Of a stretch of 64,000 bases of DNA, positions 55,144-63,255 are shown one piece after another. The stretch's first letter is position 1; the number at the start of each line of letters is the position of its first letter. Below the pieces are notes generated by a model, which did no database searches, was not told the origin of the DNA, and worked only from the letters and a program-made list of their open reading frames with translations. Position numbers and translations under genes: made by a program. The stretch is from a virus, in the IMG/VR virus record IMGVR_UViG_3300013372_003978, positions 23,688-87,687 of that record. One strand, given 5' to 3'.

Positions 55144-56985
55144 TTATCTTAATTCGTTGATGTTGAATGTTGGAACACCATCAACTCTTACATGGCCGTA
55201 AAAACGATTATTGACTACCTTTTTAGCATATCTAGTCATAATACCTTTAACTGGAGCAAAGTTGAACGGATTGTACATCGTTGGAGTTAATTGTAATGGT
55301 ACGTATGGAGCATAGATGTAACCAGTGTCAAGCAATGATTTTCCTTTGTGTCCGATGATTACTGAGTAAGCTGGAGCATAAGGGTCACGGTACACTTGGT
55401 AACGACCACTTAATGAACCAATTCTTTCAATACCCATGTTGTAAGAATCTTGTTCTGGGTTAGCATCACTTACGTGGAAGTATTCTAAATCATCAAAGAT
55501 AGCAGAGATTTCAGAAGAAACTACGATAAAGTTAGCACCACCTCTAAGAGTAGATTTGTGGATTTGAGCAGAAACTTGGTTTAATCTAGTGATTAAAGTT
55601 TGGTTCCATTCTTTTTGAGTGTATGGGTTAGCAGACGTTGCAGCTTTTCTCCATCCATTATAATCCCATCTCAATTGCCAAGCAGCAGCTTTACGGATAT
55701 CTCTTAAGATTTCACGGTCAATTTCAGCAGCAACTTGTTCTGATAACATTGCAGTTAATTCAGCTTCAGCATCGATGTTGTGGAATGCACTAACGTCTTG
55801 AGCAAGCTCTGGAGACCAAGTAGCACGTAATTTTCTTTCTTCTACAGAAACAACAACTTCATCCAATTTGAAAGATACTTCTCCCATTTCAGTTTCAAGC
55901 TCTAATGATTTGTAGTTAGCCCATGCAGCTGTGAAAGTAAATGCAGAAGCAGTAGTTGCAGATGCACCTTTGTAACCATCATAAGTAGCTGTACCTGTTT
56001 GAGATACTGGAGCAGATAAATCTAATCCTAAGTAGCAAACACCAGTACCATCAGTTAATGAATTTGAACCAGATACGATACCTTTTCCGTATTGTTGAGT
56101 AACAAGTCTGAAAGGAACTTCTTTTCCAGCAGCAACAATAACTCCACCATCACTATTTAAAATAGCATTAGAAGAAATTACGTGTAATGATGCTAAGAAT
56201 GATTCAGTATCCATTTGGTTACCATCAGCACCTGTCATAACTTCTCTACCATTAGTAGTTAAACCAGCAGAGAATCCTGAGATACCAATTACGATTTGTC
56301 TTACAGTACCATCAGTAGCAGTAGCTAAAGTAGAAGCAGGAGCAACAACAGAATAATTACCATCAGTACCTAATGCATATTTAGCACATACATTATCAGC
56401 CATAATAGTCATTGTACCTTTTGAGTTATCAAATAAACCATCATTGTAGAATGCATCGTACAAGTTTTTAGCTTGCATTTGAGTTAATGGAGTAGAAGCT
56501 TTAGTTACAGCAACAGGTAAAGCAGCAGCAGTAGCATCACCATTGTGTAAACCATTTAATCCTGTGTGAGCAGAATAAGTAGTTCCGTAAACACCATCAC
56601 CACCATTAGCAGCATAGTTATTCCCAGCAACACCAGCAGCATCAACACGAGAAGATGTTTGTGGAACGAAGAAGAATAATTTACCGATTGGCATGTTCAT
56701 AGCTTGTACAGACACGATGTCGTTAGCAAGCAATTTAGAGAATACTCTACGTACAATTGGGAAAACAACAGTTTCGAAAGAACCTGAGTTTGTAGCAGTT
56801 GTAGATTCGCTTAATAATGTAGACGCTTGGTTTTCATATAACTGAGCGATGTTTTCTTTAACGTGTCCTTTAAGACCTTCAAGAAAACCTAATGAATCCC
56901 ATTTTGATTGGGTTTCTAAACGGATAGCTTTCATATGGTTAAGACCAATATTTCCAACTTGTCCAGATGTTAATAAATGTGACAT
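55144..56985 (-). CDS. Major capsid protein (gp23-like)
   Basis: 613 residues, versus 521 in T4 gp23. LLSE followed by STTATNSGSFETVVFPIVRRVF corresponds to the T4 cleavage region (FLTE-AEIGG), so cleavage after Glu60 by the gp21-type protease is predicted. The next segment (SKLLANDIVSVQAMNMPIGKLFFF) matches the E-loop/N-arm region and the C-terminal NPFNFAPVKGIMTRYAKK is also characteristic of the gp23 family. It follows scaffold and protease genes in T4 order. Extra length is spread over the insertion domain (about 110-330). Confidence 0.9.
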   Translation of the reverse strand: MSHLLTSGQVGNIGLNHMKAIRLETQSKWDSLGFLEGLKGHVKENIAQLYENQASTLLSESTTATNSGSFETVVFPIVRRVFSKLLANDIVSVQAMNMPIGKLFFFVPQTSSRVDAAGVAGNNYAANGGDGVYGTTYSAHTGLNGLHNGDATAAALPVAVTKASTPLTQMQAKNLYDAFYNDGLFDNSKGTMTIMADNVCAKYALGTDGNYSVVAPASTLATATDGTVRQIVIGISGFSAGLTTNGREVMTGADGNQMDTESFLASLHVISSNAILNSDGGVIVAAGKEVPFRLVTQQYGKGIVSGSNSLTDGTGVCYLGLDLSAPVSQTGTATYDGYKGASATTASAFTFTAAWANYKSLELETEMGEVSFKLDEVVVSVEERKLRATWSPELAQDVSAFHNIDAEAELTAMLSEQVAAEIDREILRDIRKAAAWQLRWDYNGWRKAATSANPYTQKEWNQTLITRLNQVSAQIHKSTLRGGANFIVVSSEISAIFDDLEYFHVSDANPEQDSYNMGIERIGSLSGRYQVYRDPYAPAYSVIIGHKGKSLLDTGYIYAPYVPLQLTPTMYNPFNFAPVKGIMTRYAKKVVNNRFYGHVRVDGVPTFNINELR

Positions 56986-57034
56986 AATTTATTGTTTTTT
57001 TTGTTTTATTGTTATGGTTATTGTATTAATTTTA

Positions 57035-58318
57035 TTATCCAACTCTTTTCATCAAATCAATGATTCTTTTAGTTGAAGGGTCAACATATGCAGTACTTTC
57101 ATTTAATTGTTTTGAACTACCTGTTGTAACCTCTTTGATTAGTTTACTTTCTACTGATTCACTAATTGGTTTTCTAGATTCCAATCCATTGATAATAGAT
57201 TTGTAAAGATTTTTAGATTCTTTAAGGTTTGAAACTTCTTCATCAAATCTTTTGATAATAGTTTGTTTCTCCGCTTTAGTTGTAGAATGTTCCATCAAAA
57301 TTCTTGTTACGTAAGTAAGATTTGAATTAAACACTACAGTTTCTACTAATTTAGTTCTAAATTCTTTTAAAGCTTTTCTGAATTCTTCATTCTCAACTTT
57401 AAGTTTTTTAGCTTCAGTTAATAGGTTATTATATTTAGTTGTTGTTTCAGAAACTAATTTTCTAGCAGCTTGAGCTTCTTCGATGGTTTCTTTAGAACTA
57501 GGAATATGTGCAGCACCGTGCATTTTTTGTCCTTGTCTTCCAGCATAACCTCTTGTATGACCTAAGTTTTCTTCTAGTTCTTCTTCAGTATCCTCTTCTT
57601 CGTCTTCTTCCTCTTCAGGAGTTTCTTCTTCAGATTCTTCTTCTTCTTCACCAGCTTCAAATTCAGGAGCTTCTTCAGATTCTTCTTCGTCTGATTCTTC
57701 GTCACCCATTTCGATTTCGTAATCTACATCATCGGATTCTTCATCACCCATTTCTTCTTCATCACCTAAACCATCAAGGTCTAAATCATCAGAAGGCATT
57801 TCTTCACTTGCAGGAGAACCACCGTTCATTTTAACAACGTATTCTCCAGGCTCAGAAACATTCAAATGAATTTCATCACCAACGATTTCAATTTCGTCTT
57901 CACCGCTTAGTTTTTTGTAAATTGCTATAACTTCATCATCAGATGATGCAGTCATGTCCATATCGTCTCCACCTAACGCATCAGCGTCCATACCCATTTC
58001 TGGTTCCATTTCTGGACCCACTTCTTCAGAGCCTTCAATGTCTTCTAAGTCATCAGATGCATCGATACCTTCTTCGTCACCACCATCTAATCCTAGTTCA
58101 TCACTAGCACCCATATCAGTGTCTAAGCCTGTATCTGTATCTAAATCTTCTTCTTCATACTCTTCTTCTTTAACATCCATAAGAGATTCTTTCACCACAC
58201 TATCAATTTCTTCTTTAGCTACGCTACGAAGTATTTCTTTTGTATTGGCGTTTAGAGCTTCTTGGATTTTATTAATATCCAATAATGCTTCTTCAAGTAT
58301 TGATTTTTTTTCAGCCAT
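57035..58318 (-). CDS. Prohead core scaffolding protein (gp22-like)
   Basis: 427 residues. Residues about 50-270 are extremely acidic and low in complexity (many Glu/Asp runs), and residues 270-427 are helical. Position between protease and capsid, and this composition, match T4 gp22, longer here than T4's 269 residues. L8-E9-E10-A11 and LLTE-A fit the protease motif; scaffolds of this type are degraded during maturation. Its own late-type promoter motif sits about 45 nt upstream of the start. Confidence 0.8.
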   Translation of the reverse strand: MAEKKSILEEALLDINKIQEALNANTKEILRSVAKEEIDSVVKESLMDVKEEEYEEEDLDTDTGLDTDMGASDELGLDGGDEEGIDASDDLEDIEGSEEVGPEMEPEMGMDADALGGDDMDMTASSDDEVIAIYKKLSGEDEIEIVGDEIHLNVSEPGEYVVKMNGGSPASEEMPSDDLDLDGLGDEEEMGDEESDDVDYEIEMGDEESDEEESEEAPEFEAGEEEEESEEETPEEEEDEEEDTEEELEENLGHTRGYAGRQGQKMHGAAHIPSSKETIEEAQAARKLVSETTTKYNNLLTEAKKLKVENEEFRKALKEFRTKLVETVVFNSNLTYVTRILMEHSTTKAEKQTIIKRFDEEVSNLKESKNLYKSIINGLESRKPISESVESKLIKEVTTGSSKQLNESTAYVDPSTKRIIDLMKRVG

Positions 58319-58362
58319 TTCTTTGTTTATTTTTTTTATAATTGTCGAGATATGTTACCTCA

Positions 58363-58377
58363 TTTGTTAATAAATAT
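58363..58377 (-). promoter_or_regulatory. Late-type promoter for scaffold/capsid
   Basis: Minus-strand ATATTTATTAACAAA, about 45 nt before the scaffold ATG. Scaffold and capsid genes are probably co-transcribed from it, since no promoter motif precedes the capsid gene. Confidence 0.5.
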
Positions 58378-58398
58378 GTGTTATTTTACCAAAAACCA

Positions 58399-58423
58399 TT
58401 TTTAACTTAAAAAAAGTTAAAAA
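58399..58423 (-). terminator. AT-only hairpin, possible terminator
   Basis: TTTTTAACTT-aaaaa-AAGTTAAAAA, perfect but AT-rich stem, 5 nt after the protease stop. The stability would be low; a partial terminator or protection element is possible. Confidence 0.4.
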
Positions 58424-58428
58424 AAATA

Positions 58429-59145
58429 TTAATCTATTAAAAATTTATCTAAGTTATTTAATAAATTTTCTTTCATCAAAGGTTTTTTAACCTCAGTATT
58501 TTCAACGTATGGTCTCATTTCTTCAATATTTCTACCAATCCAAGCATCTGGTGTTGATGGTGCGGTTACAACATCCCAACAAATAATTTCAAAATCTTCC
58601 TGAACTATTTGTTCACCATTTTTACCTTCTTTAAGTGAACCAACACCTCTAGAAGAAACACCAATCTTAATTCTATTTCTTAATAAGTTTGCAACCTCAT
58701 CACCTTTGGTTGATACAATACCGTAGTTAATAAACCCAGGAGTCATTAATATTTCCATCTTACCCATAAGTGTTTGGTTTTCCCACCATGTTTCAGTAAT
58801 GTTGTGTGATATTCTATCTCCAGCAATAACGCTTGATTCTGGGTGGTCTAATTCACCTACAGCTCTACGCTCACGGATTGCTTGTTGATAAAGTTTATCT
58901 TGACTTTTAAGTATTTGTTCTGGATAGATTCTACCATTACGGTTAAGGATACCGTATTTTTGTAATACCACATAAACTATAAGTGGTTCAACGATAGCAA
59001 CTCTATTACCGCTATCTAATTTTTTTATTTCGTTAATAAAAGGTTGGTTTCTAGGTTCATCAGGTGAAATAAATCCAGCATCATGCTCGATTAGAATCCC
59101 TGTCCCAGTTTGTCCTCTTTTTAATAATTTTATATCTTTATCCAT
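58429..59145 (-). CDS. Prohead maturation protease (gp21-like)
   Basis: 238 residues. GELDHPES (H101) and IGVSSRGVGS (S164/S165) are the catalytic His and Ser motifs of the gp21/herpesvirus protease fold, and FEIICWDVVTAPSTPDAW continues the family pattern. It cleaves capsid, scaffold and internal proteins after (L/I)xE. Order portal-protease-scaffold-capsid is the T4 order. A late-type promoter lies just upstream. Confidence 0.88.
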   Translation of the reverse strand: MDKDIKLLKRGQTGTGILIEHDAGFISPDEPRNQPFINEIKKLDSGNRVAIVEPLIVYVVLQKYGILNRNGRIYPEQILKSQDKLYQQAIRERRAVGELDHPESSVIAGDRISHNITETWWENQTLMGKMEILMTPGFINYGIVSTKGDEVANLLRNRIKIGVSSRGVGSLKEGKNGEQIVQEDFEIICWDVVTAPSTPDAWIGRNIEEMRPYVENTEVKKPLMKENLLNNLDKFLID

Positions 59146-59152
59146 AGTATTG

Positions 59153-59169
59153 TTTATAGATATAAATAT
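59153..59169 (-). promoter_or_regulatory. Late-type promoter for prohead protease
   Basis: Minus-strand ATATTTATATCTATAAA ends 7 nt before the ATG at 59145. Confidence 0.6.
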
Positions 59170-59184
59170 GTAAATAAAATAAAA

Positions 59185-59212
59185 AAACCCCTAATCATTA
59201 GATTAAGGGTTT
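59185..59212 (-). terminator. Terminator after gene 59217-59660
   Basis: Minus strand AAACCCTTAATC-taat-GATTAGGGGTTT followed by a T run. One G-U pair. It isolates the preceding host-promoted gene from the protease gene. Confidence 0.8.
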
Positions 59213-59216
59213 AGAA

Positions 59217-59660
59217 TTATATTTTTTTCTTGTGAAATTTAAAGGTTTTGTTATTATCAAAACAGGAATTAATTATTTTTTCTGTAACAAAATTTAATTT
59301 ATCTTTCATGTTTTCAGAATTAACGGGTATTTCAGAATTTAAAAAAAGTGTGATTTCACAATTGGTAAAGCTTCTTTTGCCATATCTTATTCCAGATTCT
59401 CTAATATCCAAATCTACAATAGTATTATTTTTTTTAATTTCTATTTCTGTTTTTGTATCAAAAATATTAAATAAAGTTTGTCTAACTTTTTTATTAATAT
59501 CTTTAATAACTCTACTATAAGATATTAATTCTTTATTTTGTGGTTCAGCCCATGCTGAGATGTTAATATAAACTGCTTTCGAATGCTTATTATCAACGCT
59601 GCCATAAACTATACTATAGTTTTTAAAGTTACTTACTTTTACTTCTTTTCCGTTTTTCAT
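59217..59660 (-). CDS. Unknown protein with its own host-type promoter
   Basis: 147 residues, mixed alpha/beta, Lys-rich with a basic C-terminus. It is a single-gene unit: complete host-type promoter upstream (59690-59720) and terminator downstream. Among head genes this stands out and suggests early expression, so it may act on the host. No motif or family recognised. Confidence 0.65.
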   Translation of the reverse strand: MKNGKEVKVSNFKNYSIVYGSVDNKHSKAVYINISAWAEPQNKELISYSRVIKDINKKVRQTLFNIFDTKTEIEIKKNNTIVDLDIRESGIRYGKRSFTNCEITLFLNSEIPVNSENMKDKLNFVTEKIINSCFDNNKTFKFHKKKI

Positions 59661-59689
59661 ATTTGTATAAATTTTTTATTTATTATATA

Positions 59690-59720
59690 CAAATATACGA
59701 AAAATTTACCAGGAAGTCAA
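59690..59720 (-). promoter_or_regulatory. Complete host-type promoter
   Basis: Minus strand: TTG (plus 59718-59720), 20-nt spacer, TATATTTG (plus 59690-59697), ATG at 59660. The TTGACT of the -33 element lies in the loop of a hairpin (59708-59727). Confidence 0.8.
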
Positions 59721-59727
59721 GCCTGGT
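59708..59727 (-). terminator. Hairpin just after stop of gene 59729-60070, containing a -33 element
   Basis: ACCAGG-8nt-CCTGGT directly after the stop. The following T-tract is poor (AAATTTTT). It may slow read-through from upstream genes while the host promoter in the loop starts a new transcript. Confidence 0.45.
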
Positions 59728-59728
59728 A

Positions 59729-60070
59729 TTAATGAGCTATTTTAGACCAAATACTAACAACAATAGCAATTACAATTTGAACAAAAGTTATTATGGCAAT
59801 ACCAGCAGCTAACATAGTTTTTTGTTTATATATTTCGTCTTTAGCTTCTTTCATTTGAGTAGGTGACCAAACATCATTAACCTTCTCAATCCATGCACTA
59901 TTACTACCAACATTTTTTTCGATAGTTTTTACTTCACCTAATTTAAGATTAATTTCGTTAAAACGGTTATCAAAATCTGTACGCATTTTTTCGTGGTTAT
60001 CGTTAAGACGTTCTAATTCTTTAAGAACTAGTTTACCATATTCACCCCAGCTATCTTTTTCTCCCCCCAT
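59729..60070 (-). CDS. Small membrane-anchored coiled-coil protein
   Basis: 113 residues. A helical, charged N-terminus (about 1-85) with heptad-like spacing and one C-terminal membrane segment (TMLAAGIAIITFVQIVIAIVVSIW), ending in a short basic tail. The layout resembles XhlA/holin-associated proteins. It is in the portal-to-protease interval, tightly spaced to its neighbour (1 nt). Function unknown; lysis or membrane attachment are possible. Confidence 0.65.
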   Translation of the reverse strand: MGGEKDSWGEYGKLVLKELERLNDNHEKMRTDFDNRFNEINLKLGEVKTIEKNVGSNSAWIEKVNDVWSPTQMKEAKDEIYKQKTMLAAGIAIITFVQIVIAIVVSIWSKIAH

Positions 60071-60071
60071 T

Positions 60072-60293
60072 TTATTTTAGTTTTTGTAATAGATTTGTTA
60101 TGTTATTGCACATATTTTCATAACACTTAATTTTTTCTTTAGGTGTTTTATTTTGCATTATTTCAGTTGTACTAGTTTCAACCACTTTTTTAACTTCAAC
60201 AATAATATCTTTGTAATTATCAGCATTAGTTTCGCTTAATTTAGCTGATAATCTCCTTAATTCTAAAATGTTTTCACTAGGAGTAGTATCCAT
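60072..60293 (-). CDS. Small helical protein of unknown function
   Basis: 73 residues, helical and charged. It lies between the candidate internal protein and the membrane coiled-coil protein. In T4 the same interval holds small prohead core proteins, but no sequence motif links it to them. Confidence 0.6.
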   Translation of the reverse strand: MDTTPSENILELRRLSAKLSETNADNYKDIIVEVKKVVETSTTEIMQNKTPKEKIKCYENMCNNITNLLQKLK

Positions 60294-60307
60294 AATCTTT
60301 TTTTTTA

Positions 60308-61078
60308 TTAGTCGTTATTTTTAAGACTACTTTTTAACTCTACTAATTTTGATATGTTTTTGAAAAAGTTTTCATTAACTTCAATAGTGTCATTCAATAG
60401 TTTTTCCTTAACTTGTAATAATTTGTCTTTTGCGTTTAAATCAGCTTCTTTTAGGTTTTCATTGATTAAATCAATACACTCTTTAAGTGTTTTTTTGTAA
60501 ACCTCTTGCTTTTGGTCGTCAGTAGACTCTATTAAAACTTTAAGTATTTCTTTTTCATTTTCATCGAGAGTAGAATATCTCTCATTGTATTTTTCAACCA
60601 TAATAGTTGATAACATACTATTTGGTAATTCAATTGCTTCTTTAACAAGTTTTAATTTGTTATTCTTCATATGAATAATAATTTTAGAAGTTGCTTCAAC
60701 AATAGCATCAATGTTTTTAGATGTTTTCTTTAAGAATATTAATTCACTTAAATTTTCGTGTAATTCTTGTTTCTCATATGATTCATCTTCTATAGATATA
60801 GATTTTGCTAATTTCATATTAGCTTCTAATAAGTCTTTTTTTGAAAATTTATTTAAAAGAGCGATGTTTTCTTGTAGAAATAAATTAGCTTTAAATTCAT
60901 TCTCTTCAATTTTATTTTCTATATTGTTATACACCAAAAACTGAGTTTTAAGTGCTTCATTTTCTCTAATAGTTTTAATATATGTTTTGAAAATATTTTT
61001 ATTAGATTCTTTATCTCCAACAAAACTTTCAACTAATACTCCATTAAATGCGTTTTTTATTTTTCCGAAATTTTGCAT
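60308..61078 (-). CDS. Candidate prohead core/internal protein
   Basis: 256 residues, almost entirely helical and Lys/Glu-rich. L15-V16-E17-S18 fits the prohead protease cleavage motif after a short N-terminal amphipathic segment (QNFGKIKNAFNGVLVESF). In T4 the genes between portal and protease code for prohead core proteins (gp67, gp68), so by position and cleavage site this may be the equivalent. It has its own late-type promoter. No direct similarity seen. Confidence 0.6.
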   Translation of the reverse strand: MQNFGKIKNAFNGVLVESFVGDKESNKNIFKTYIKTIRENEALKTQFLVYNNIENKIEENEFKANLFLQENIALLNKFSKKDLLEANMKLAKSISIEDESYEKQELHENLSELIFLKKTSKNIDAIVEATSKIIIHMKNNKLKLVKEAIELPNSMLSTIMVEKYNERYSTLDENEKEILKVLIESTDDQKQEVYKKTLKECIDLINENLKEADLNAKDKLLQVKEKLLNDTIEVNENFFKNISKLVELKSSLKNND

Positions 61079-61087
61079 GTTTTTGCG

Positions 61088-61102
61088 TTTAAATATAAAT
61101 AT
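61088..61102 (-). promoter_or_regulatory. Late-type promoter for 60308-61078
   Basis: Minus-strand ATATTTATATTTAAA ends 9 nt before the ATG at 61078. Confidence 0.6.
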
Positions 61103-61125
61103 CGTTATTTTCTACAAAAATTAAA

Positions 61126-63207
61126 TTATTCATCTAATATTTTATCAATACCTTTTATCATGTTAGATATGTCTTCATTTATTTTAACATTTTTATCATA
61201 AAGTTTTATTTTTTCATCGATTACTTCATGATTAGGCCTCATAGACTCAACTAATCTATTAAAATATATATCTTGATATTTTTTAGTTCTATGTTCTAAT
61301 TTTTTACCTAATATGTGTTTTTCTTCTTTTAATAAATTACCAACTTTATTAACTTTTTCAGCTACTGTTTCTGGTGCCCCTGCTTCTGGAGCCGCACCTG
61401 CCTCTGGTGTTGCTTCTGCACCTGCTTCTGGAGTAGCACCTGCCTCTGGTGCACCACCAGCTTCAGCCCCTCCAAAGTCTTCGCCAGGAACTTCTTCACC
61501 AGCTGTTTCATCACCAAAATCTAAATCTTCACCACCGACACTACCGCCACCGAAGCCACCGCCTCCGCCTCCTCCAGCAGGTGCTCCACCTTCTTCACTA
61601 CCACCAGCAGCACCGCCACCTTTAAGAGCAGCTTCAAAATCGCCATAAAGTCTATCAACATTATCAAACATACCAGTATGTTTAATTACATTTGCTGTAT
61701 TTGCTATTTCAGCAGCCGCAGCTTTCTCCATACGTTGTTCAAGTAAATCTTGTTTAATTTCATCATCAGACCAACCTAGGATTTCTCTGTGAGCTCTAGT
61801 CATAGACATTGTAGCAAATCCATTTCCTAAATCTTGTGTTGCTGCTTGGAATAAAGTAACTTTAAGTTGAGTTTGCTCTACTTTAAGCATTTCACCTTGC
61901 GTAGATGGATTATTAAGAGTAAGGGTAAAATTATCTAAATCGTCTTCAAATCCTAAGATATATAAATGAATAATAGCTATTTTATTAAGTTCTTGAATCA
62001 TTGATTGTTGGATTCTATTAATAGTTCTAGAAAAACGAATATCTTGGATTGCTAGGTTTTTACCATCACCTGATGTTTCTTCAAATCCTAAGAAAGGTTT
62101 AGGAACACGCAATGCTGTAAATAAGTTTCTTTGTAAGTATTCAATATCAGCAATTTGGTCTAAGTTACTAGCACCAGGTAACACATCAATTGGATTTGGA
62201 GCATCTTCAGTTCTAACTGGGATAAAGAAATCTTGGTCATTAGACATCATATTGTATCTAAGGTCAATTTGTCCAGTTTGTGGGTCAGTAATAGGCATAC
62301 GCTTAAATCTGTCCGCAATTTGATTTACGTATTGTTCAACATCGGCATCATCAATGTTACCGACAAAGATTTTATATACTCTACGCTCTGGAGCTCTAGT
62401 AACACGATATACAAGCATTGAATCTTCAGACAGAATAAGTTGTTTCCAAATACGTCTAGCTTTTTCCAATACTGAAGTACCATAAGGTAAACGTCTATCA
62501 TCACCTAAAAGTCTAAAGTGAGCAATTTGCCATGAATTAAATTCAATATCACGACCTCTCCAGAAAAATTTAACTTTATCACCAGCAGATTGTTCTTCGC
62601 TATGAGCTAATTCTCTACCTGATATCATATCAAATAATCCAGATTCTCTACGTTCCATTTCATAGTTAGGCATTTGTTTACCACCCATAATACCATGTTT
62701 CTCATCAATATTCATATAAACAAAATTATCACCGTATTTACATGTATTTCTAGTAAACATTGGTAATGCTGTATGCAAATCTAATCTATTAAAAAATAAG
62801 TCTTCTAGAATACTTTTAACACGTTTGCTATCAGAATAAATATTCATCATCTTACCCTTATCATTAAGGGTTGTCGATTCTTCCATCATTACATCTAAAG
62901 CAGCCGCAATAGTAGGATAAAATTCCATAGCTTCAAAATCTGAATAAGAACCAATACGAGTTGTTTCATAATTCATTGATTGTTGGAATAAACCACTCTC
63001 AACCTTTTTCCATACTTGTCCTAAATATTTGCTTTGTTGTGCTTGTAATTTAGCTTGTTCAAATTCAGCTTTATTATCGGTTTTTAGTAATTCACCTTTA
63101 CCAATATTATATTTTTGTGTTTGCTTAATTTGTGTTTTTGTTGCAGCATCTGGACCTAGGATTTGTCCTAGTCTTTGAAATACTGTTAAATTTTTATTTG
63201 TTGCCAT
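61126..63207 (-). CDS. Portal protein (gp20-like) with Gly/Ala/Pro-rich insertion
   Basis: 693 residues, longer than T4 gp20 (524). Residues 1-530 carry the portal core (EFYPTIAAALDVMMEESTT; RITRAPERRVYKIFVGNID-type segment; then RVPKPFLGFEET). From about 530 to 635 a low-complexity Gly/Ala/Pro/Glu insertion appears, followed by a helical C-terminus of about 60 residues. The DNA for this insertion is clearly richer in G and C than the surroundings. The dodecameric portal is the DNA gateway of the head. T4 order is kept. Confidence 0.88.
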   Translation of the reverse strand: MATNKNLTVFQRLGQILGPDAATKTQIKQTQKYNIGKGELLKTDNKAEFEQAKLQAQQSKYLGQVWKKVESGLFQQSMNYETTRIGSYSDFEAMEFYPTIAAALDVMMEESTTLNDKGKMMNIYSDSKRVKSILEDLFFNRLDLHTALPMFTRNTCKYGDNFVYMNIDEKHGIMGGKQMPNYEMERRESGLFDMISGRELAHSEEQSAGDKVKFFWRGRDIEFNSWQIAHFRLLGDDRRLPYGTSVLEKARRIWKQLILSEDSMLVYRVTRAPERRVYKIFVGNIDDADVEQYVNQIADRFKRMPITDPQTGQIDLRYNMMSNDQDFFIPVRTEDAPNPIDVLPGASNLDQIADIEYLQRNLFTALRVPKPFLGFEETSGDGKNLAIQDIRFSRTINRIQQSMIQELNKIAIIHLYILGFEDDLDNFTLTLNNPSTQGEMLKVEQTQLKVTLFQAATQDLGNGFATMSMTRAHREILGWSDDEIKQDLLEQRMEKAAAAEIANTANVIKHTGMFDNVDRLYGDFEAALKGGGAAGGSEEGGAPAGGGGGGGFGGGSVGGEDLDFGDETAGEEVPGEDFGGAEAGGAPEAGATPEAGAEATPEAGAAPEAGAPETVAEKVNKVGNLLKEEKHILGKKLEHRTKKYQDIYFNRLVESMRPNHEVIDEKIKLYDKNVKINEDISNMIKGIDKILDE

Positions 63208-63255
63208 ATTTTTTATTTTAATTATAATGTATTTATTTGAAAATTAAAGGGTTTT

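Noticed and set aside
57508-58370. Leu- or Ser-rich plus-strand frames opposite the scaffold gene
   Set aside because: These are mirrors of Glu/Asp-rich scaffold codons and lack start signals or family motifs.
61313-61648. Plus-strand Pro/Ser-rich reading frame opposite the portal
   Set aside because: It is the antisense of the Gly/Ala-rich portal insertion, so its composition is a by-product of the portal repeat.
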